Both the position numbers and the translations under genes were made by a program. 9,718 bases of DNA, from NCBI GenBank assembly GCA_028701945.1, contig JAQVPT010000121.1:1-9718 (forward strand), in the 5' to 3' direction. The notes below the pieces were generated by a model. It searched no databases and had not been told where the DNA came from. It saw only the letters and a list, made by a program, of their open reading frames with translations. Of the stretch, positions 6,489-9,718 are shown in pieces. Position 1 is the first letter of the stretch, and every line of letters starts with the position of its first letter. Source of the DNA: Bacteroidales bacterium. Lineage in GTDB: Bacteria; Bacteroidota; Bacteroidia; Bacteroidales; ML635J-15.

Positions 6489-7240
6489 TTACTTACGTCT
6501 TTAATTTTTTTATACAATTCTGAAGCAAAAACGAAATCATTTAGTTCTATATTGTCAGAATGAAAAATATCATCTCTTCCACCATTCCACCATTTTTGTC
6601 CGTCATTAATAAAGTAAATATTATCAGCAATTTCCATCACCGAGTTCATATCGTGAGTATTAACAATAGTAGTAATATTGTATTCTAAGGTAATTTCTCT
6701 AATAAGTTTATCAATTATAATAGCTGTTTGCGGGTCGAGACCAGAGTTCGGTTCATCACAAAACAAATATTTCGGATTAAGAACTATAGCCCTAGCAATA
6801 GACACTCTTTTTTGCATACCACCACTAATTTCGGCAGGAAACAGATCATTTGAGCCTTGCATATCGACACGTTCGAGACAAAAATCAACACGTTTTTTCT
6901 TTTCGGCTTTAGTTTTATTAGAAAAAAGGTCAAGTGCAAACCGAACATTATCCTCAACAGTTAATGAAGTAAACAAAGCTCCGCCCTGAAATACCATACC
7001 TATTTCTTCACGTATCTGCCGTTTGAACTTAATATTTGCATTTATAAACTCACGGCTATCAAAAAATATTTTACCTTCCTCAGGTTTATGCAATCCAATT
7101 ATAGATTTTAATAAAACAGTTTTTCCCGATCCACTTTTACCTATAACCATGCTTACTTTGCCTGGTTCAAAATCAACGTTCACATTTTTTAGAACTTTAT
7201 TTTTGTTAAAACTCTTGGATATATTTTTAACTTCTATCAT
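6485..7240 (-). CDS. ABC transporter ATP-binding protein, MlaF-like
   Basis: 251 residues, the energy-providing subunit of a lipid (MCE/Mla-type) transporter on the cytoplasmic face of the inner membrane. Walker A is GKSGSGKT (34-41), the Q-loop is VFQGGALF (83-90), the signature is SGGMQKR (139-145), Walker B plus D-loop is YLFCDEPNSGLDP (158-170), and the switch His is in NTHDM (H196). 'FQGGALF' and 'SGGMQKR' are typical of the MlaF branch. The usual DEPT(S/A)GLDP reads DEPNSGLDP here, a mild change. The ATG overlaps the permease TGA (ATGA), supporting a two-subunit complex with it. Confidence 0.92.
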   Translation of the reverse strand: MIEVKNISKSFNKNKVLKNVNVDFEPGKVSMVIGKSGSGKTVLLKSIIGLHKPEEGKIFFDSREFINANIKFKRQIREEIGMVFQGGALFTSLTVEDNVRFALDLFSNKTKAEKKKRVDFCLERVDMQGSNDLFPAEISGGMQKRVSIARAIVLNPKYLFCDEPNSGLDPQTAIIIDKLIREITLEYNITTIVNTHDMNSVMEIADNIYFINDGQKWWNGGRDDIFHSDNIELNDFVFASELYKKIKDVSK

Positions 7241-7977
7241 GTCAATAATACCTGTGTAAGGATTAAATTAAATAACAATACTAGGATAATACTATACACA
7301 ACTGCTTTAGTGCTACTTTTACCAACTTCTAAAGCTCCTCCAGAAGTATAATATCCATAAAAAGAAGAGACAGATGTAATAATTACTGAAAATACGCATA
7401 TTTTAATCAAAGAATATGTAACATAAAAAGGAACAAAAGCATAATTAAGACCATATAAGTAGTCATAAACGGTAACAGTATCAGCAAAAGTAGCAACAAC
7501 AAACCCTCCAAATATTCCGAGAATAATGCTTAAAATATTTAATATTGGAAAAGTAACAAAAGCAGCGATCATTTTAGGTAAAATAAGATAATTGGCACTA
7601 TTAACACCCATTATTTCAAGGGCATCAATTTGCTCAGTAATTCTCATCGTACCAATTTCAGATGCTATGTTAGAACCAACTTTACCTGCTAAAATCAGAC
7701 AGATAATAGTGCTTGAAAATTCCAATATCATGGTATCTCTAGCACTCAGTCCGATGAGATATTTTGGTATATAGGGAGCCTCAAAATTTATTGCTACCTG
7801 TAAAGTAAGTACAGCACCCATAAAAATAGAAACGATGCTAACAATCCACAAAGAATCAACTCCAATTTGTTCAATTTCATCCAAAATTCTTTTAAAAAAT
7901 ATAGAGCCTCGTACAGGTTTTGTAAATACATTACCCATAAGTACCAAATATTTTCCAACAACCGTAAACATTTTCAT
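7237..7977 (-). CDS. ABC transporter permease, MlaE family
   Basis: 246 residues, the usual size for MlaE. An amphipathic N-terminal helix is followed by about five membrane segments (around 43-62, 84-98, 133-163, 181-204 and 225-245). The hallmark loop of the family runs 98-124: GKVGSNIASEIGTMRITEQ, then IDALEIMG. MlaE forms the membrane dimer that moves phospholipid between MlaD and the bilayer in the Mla system; direction and substrate cannot be read here. It is the first gene of the leftward cluster. A second in-frame ATG at codon 3 is possible, but the ATG at 7977 is kept. No MCE-domain (MlaD) gene lies in the window. Confidence 0.92.
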   Translation of the reverse strand: MKMFTVVGKYLVLMGNVFTKPVRGSIFFKRILDEIEQIGVDSLWIVSIVSIFMGAVLTLQVAINFEAPYIPKYLIGLSARDTMILEFSSTIICLILAGKVGSNIASEIGTMRITEQIDALEIMGVNSANYLILPKMIAAFVTFPILNILSIILGIFGGFVVATFADTVTVYDYLYGLNYAFVPFYVTYSLIKICVFSVIITSVSSFYGYYTSGGALEVGKSSTKAVVYSIILVLLFNLILTQVLLT

Positions 7978-7994
7978 CTGAATAAATTAATAAA

Positions 7995-8002
7995 CAAATT
8001 TA
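7995..8002 (-). promoter_or_regulatory. Candidate -7 box of the Mla/DUF4296/GT cluster
   Basis: On the minus strand, TAAATTTG at 8002-7995 fits TAnnTTTG exactly. It would start transcription near 7988, about 10 nt before the ATG at 7977. No TTTG or TTG is found 19-21 nt upstream, so only the -7 half is supported. Confidence 0.4.
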
Positions 8003-8012
8003 ACCAACTATG

Positions 8013-8042
8013 TTGTAAAAGAAAAATAATATTGCTATTTTG
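8013..8042 (+). promoter_or_regulatory. Candidate promoter of the mannose-1-phosphate guanylyltransferase gene
   Basis: TTG at 8013-8015, a 20-nt spacer and TATTTTG at 8036-8042 approximate the Bacteroidota promoter; the -7 box is one base short of TAnnTTTG. The expected start near 8049 leaves a leader of about 20 nt. It lies back to back with the leftward -7 box, so the two promoters share a 90-bp gap. Confidence 0.45.
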
Positions 8043-8068
8043 TCATTTAAATTATAAAATATTTAAAA

Positions 8069-9154
8069 ATGCACAAATCAAACTATTGTATAATAATGGC
8101 TGGCGGTGTTGGAAGCCGCTTTTGGCCAGTTAGTCGCACTAATATGCCGAAACAGTTTATCGACATCTTAGGAACAGGGCAAAGTCTTATACAGCAAACA
8201 TTTAACAGATTTGCAAAAATTATAGATGCACAAAACATCTATGTCGTAACCAATGAAGAATATATCGAATTAGTTACCGCCCAGCTTCCCAATATTCCAC
8301 CTGAAAACATTTTGGGTGAACCGATGCGAAGAAATACAGCTCCTTGCATACTATATGCAAATATTAAAATTGGTTTACGTGACGAAAACGCAAATATTGT
8401 AGTAACACCTGCCGATCATTTAATTATTAATGAAAATGAATTTTTAGAAAATATTGAAGATGGACTAAATTTTATTACTTATAACAATAGCCTACTAACC
8501 TTTGGAATAACTCCTGACCGCCCAGCAACAGGTTATGGATACATCCAATTAGAAGAAAACAAAAAGAATGAAAGATTTGTTCCTGTAAAGACATTTACAG
8601 AAAAGCCACATCTTGAGTTAGCAAAGTTTTTTATTAAAAGTGGGGACTTTCTTTGGAACTCAGGAATATTCTTATGGAAACAAAAAGTCATTGATAAGGC
8701 AATTTCGATACATTTACCAGAATTACACAATCTTTTTATGGAGAACAAAAGTCTATTTGACACATACGAAGAAAAAACAATTATTAACAGGATTTATTCG
8801 AATTCAAAAAGCGTTTCCATAGATTTTGGTGTTATGGAAAAGGAAAAGGACGTTTTTGTTTTACAAACAAATTTCGGTTGGTCAGATTTAGGAACATGGA
8901 ATTCTCTATATACATTACAAGAAAAAGATTCTGAACAAAACGTAATTGTCGGTAAAAACCTACAACTAGAACAATCGACAGGAAATTATATTTATTCCGA
9001 CTCTCACGACAAGGTTCTTCTACTAAGAGATCTCGAAGATTTCATTATCGTAGATACAGAAGGAGCCTTGCTTATTTGTAAACGAGAAAACGAACAAGAA
9101 ATATCAGAATTACTAAACGAAGCAAAACTCAAATTTGGAGACAGGATAAAATAA
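8069..9154 (+). CDS. manC: Mannose-1-phosphate guanylyltransferase (GDP-mannose pyrophosphorylase)
   Basis: 361 residues. It makes GDP-mannose from mannose-1-phosphate and GTP in the cytoplasm, the donor for mannose-, fucose- and rhamnose-type glycans. Motifs in order: MAGGVGSRFWPVSR (10-23), the nucleotide-binding loop, with K28 in PKQF; EPMRRNTAP (84-92); VVTPADHLI (111-119); GITPDRPATGYGYI (146-159); FTEKP (176-180); FLWNSGIFLWK (194-204); SIDFGVMEK (250-258); FGWSDLGTW (269-277). The length matches the single-domain form; the C-terminal phosphomannose isomerase domain of the long bifunctional type (about 470 aa) is absent, so the isomerase must be encoded elsewhere. The start ATG at 8069 puts the first strand (NYCIIMAGG) right at the N-terminus. 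It is monocistronic, with its own promoter and hairpin terminator. Confidence 0.95.
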   Translation: MHKSNYCIIMAGGVGSRFWPVSRTNMPKQFIDILGTGQSLIQQTFNRFAKIIDAQNIYVVTNEEYIELVTAQLPNIPPENILGEPMRRNTAPCILYANIKIGLRDENANIVVTPADHLIINENEFLENIEDGLNFITYNNSLLTFGITPDRPATGYGYIQLEENKKNERFVPVKTFTEKPHLELAKFFIKSGDFLWNSGIFLWKQKVIDKAISIHLPELHNLFMENKSLFDTYEEKTIINRIYSNSKSVSIDFGVMEKEKDVFVLQTNFGWSDLGTWNSLYTLQEKDSEQNVIVGKNLQLEQSTGNYIYSDSHDKVLLLRDLEDFIIVDTEGALLICKRENEQEISELLNEAKLKFGDRIK

Positions 9155-9183
9155 AAAAAGGGAGCAAATTGCTCCCTTTTTTT
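9153..9183. terminator. Bidirectional intrinsic terminator between manC and gldN
   Basis: A GGGAGC/GCTCCC stem (9160-9165 and 9171-9176) with a 5-nt loop AAATT is flanked by seven A on the left and eight T on the right. Each strand therefore has a GC stem followed by a U-tract. It begins within the manC stop codon and ends 13 nt before the gldN stop on the other strand. Confidence 0.9.
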
Positions 9184-9196
9184 TATAATAAGATTT

Positions 9197-9718
9197 CTAA
9201 AATTCCCACTGGTCGTGTTCAAACTTAAATAATTCAGCCTGAATTCTTTCACCTTCACGAATAGCATCTATACCTAATAGATAATCGGCAATAAGTCTAT
9301 TGTCATAAACATTTGTTTCTGCCACAATATAACTTGTGAATTTTCTTTTAAAGAATATGTCATCGAAAGTTTTATGCTCGGCATCATTAAAAGTATTGAA
9401 TACTTCATATTGAGCAAATAATGGTCTATAATCTGGGAAATAAATCCAGAAAGGCCACACACGCTGATCATCACTCCATCCATCAGGAGACATAGCGATA
9501 ATTCTAACATCCATTAAAGATCTTTGCTTATCAAAAACCCATTCTTCCCAAATCCAAAGTTTATCCATAATACGTGTGTCTTCAAGGACAGCGGGAATAC
9601 GAACGTCAATAATATTACCGTCAATATCCTGCTCTTGAATAGTCTCATAATATGCCAACAACTCTTCACGTACAGGGTCATCCTTTTCAATTGGGAGACG
9701 GTGCCAGTTAGTAATATC
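9197..9718 (-). CDS. gldN: Gliding motility / type IX secretion protein GldN (5' part cut by the window edge)
   Basis: The frame is open from the right edge to the TAG at 9199-9197, giving the last 173 residues. A TTG at 9661 is internal, since upstream codons continue the family sequence (NWHRLPIEKDDPVREE). GldN (PorN) is a periplasmic component that works with the GldK ring and the GldLM motor of the type IX secretion system. Recognisable segments are KLWIWEEWVFDKQRS, MDVRIIAMSPDG, PFWIYFPDYRPLFAQYEVFN, then TFDDIFFKRKF, and a C-terminus ending FKFEHDQWEF. Full-length proteins are around 280-340 aa, so over a third is missing. gldN is usually the last gene of gldKLMN, which agrees with the terminator just after it; gldM, gldL and gldK would be expected beyond the right edge (inference). 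Confidence 0.9.
   Translation of the reverse strand, partial: DITNWHRLPIEKDDPVREELLAYYETIQEQDIDGNIIDVRIPAVLEDTRIMDKLWIWEEWVFDKQRSLMDVRIIAMSPDGWSDDQRVWPFWIYFPDYRPLFAQYEVFNTFNDAEHKTFDDIFFKRKFTSYIVAETNVYDNRLIADYLLGIDAIREGERIQAELFKFEHDQWEF

Noticed and set aside
1..9718. CRISPR array, insertion sequence, tRNA, phage or toxin-antitoxin genes
   Set aside because: No repeated spacer pattern, terminal inverted repeats, transposase motifs, cloverleaf-like sequence or small toxin-like pairs were seen on either strand.

Overview
The window looks like a chromosomal segment of a low-GC member of the Bacteroidota. Five things point that way: a GldN-type gliding/type IX secretion protein at the right edge, a DUF4296 lipoprotein, a lipoprotein of the 'DPFLS..TRKAR..GEW' kind, promoters of the form TTTG-N20-TAnnTTTG, and genes with little Shine-Dalgarno sequence. 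There are no tRNA or rRNA genes, CRISPR arrays, transposases or phage genes. It reads as ordinary core and envelope-related chromosome.

Layout. (1) Positions 1-1793, minus strand: a tight three-gene unit encoding a two-TM protein with a PH-like C-terminal part, a small exported beta-barrel-like protein, and DprA, which runs off the left edge. (2) Positions 1794-2100: an AT-rich divergent intergenic region with a very good sigma-ABfr-type promoter for the plus-strand gene. (3) Positions 2101-2877, plus strand: a single lipoprotein gene ended by a perfect 22-bp inverted repeat that serves both strands. (4) Positions 7977 to 2934, minus strand: a compact envelope cluster. It holds an MlaE-like permease, an MlaF-like ATPase, a DUF4296 lipoprotein, a metal-dependent amidohydrolase/deaminase and a MurG-like GT-B glycosyltransferase. 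The start/stop junctions of these five overlap or abut (ATGA, ATGA, TAAATG, TTGA). After 88 bp follows a GT2 glycosyltransferase. (5) Positions 8069-9154, plus strand: mannose-1-phosphate guanylyltransferase, divergent from the Mla genes and ended by a second bidirectional hairpin. (6) Positions 9718-9197, minus strand: the C-terminal part of gldN.

The most notable observation is that the GT2 gene appears to be cut by an in-frame TAG. After that TAG the same frame stays open for 45 more codons, reads like the natural C-terminus of the family, and ends exactly inside the shared terminator. The apparent 130-bp intergenic gap is therefore coding sequence, either a recent nonsense mutation or a read-through site. 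UAG is the ordinary stop of two other genes here (the GT-B gene and gldN), so reassignment of the codon is unlikely.

Functionally, the centre and right parts are about the cell envelope: lipid transport (Mla-type permease and ATPase without a local MlaD), glycan assembly (GT-B, GT2, GDP-mannose supply) and protein secretion/gliding (GldN). DprA belongs to DNA uptake and recombination. I saw no clearly novel multi-gene system.
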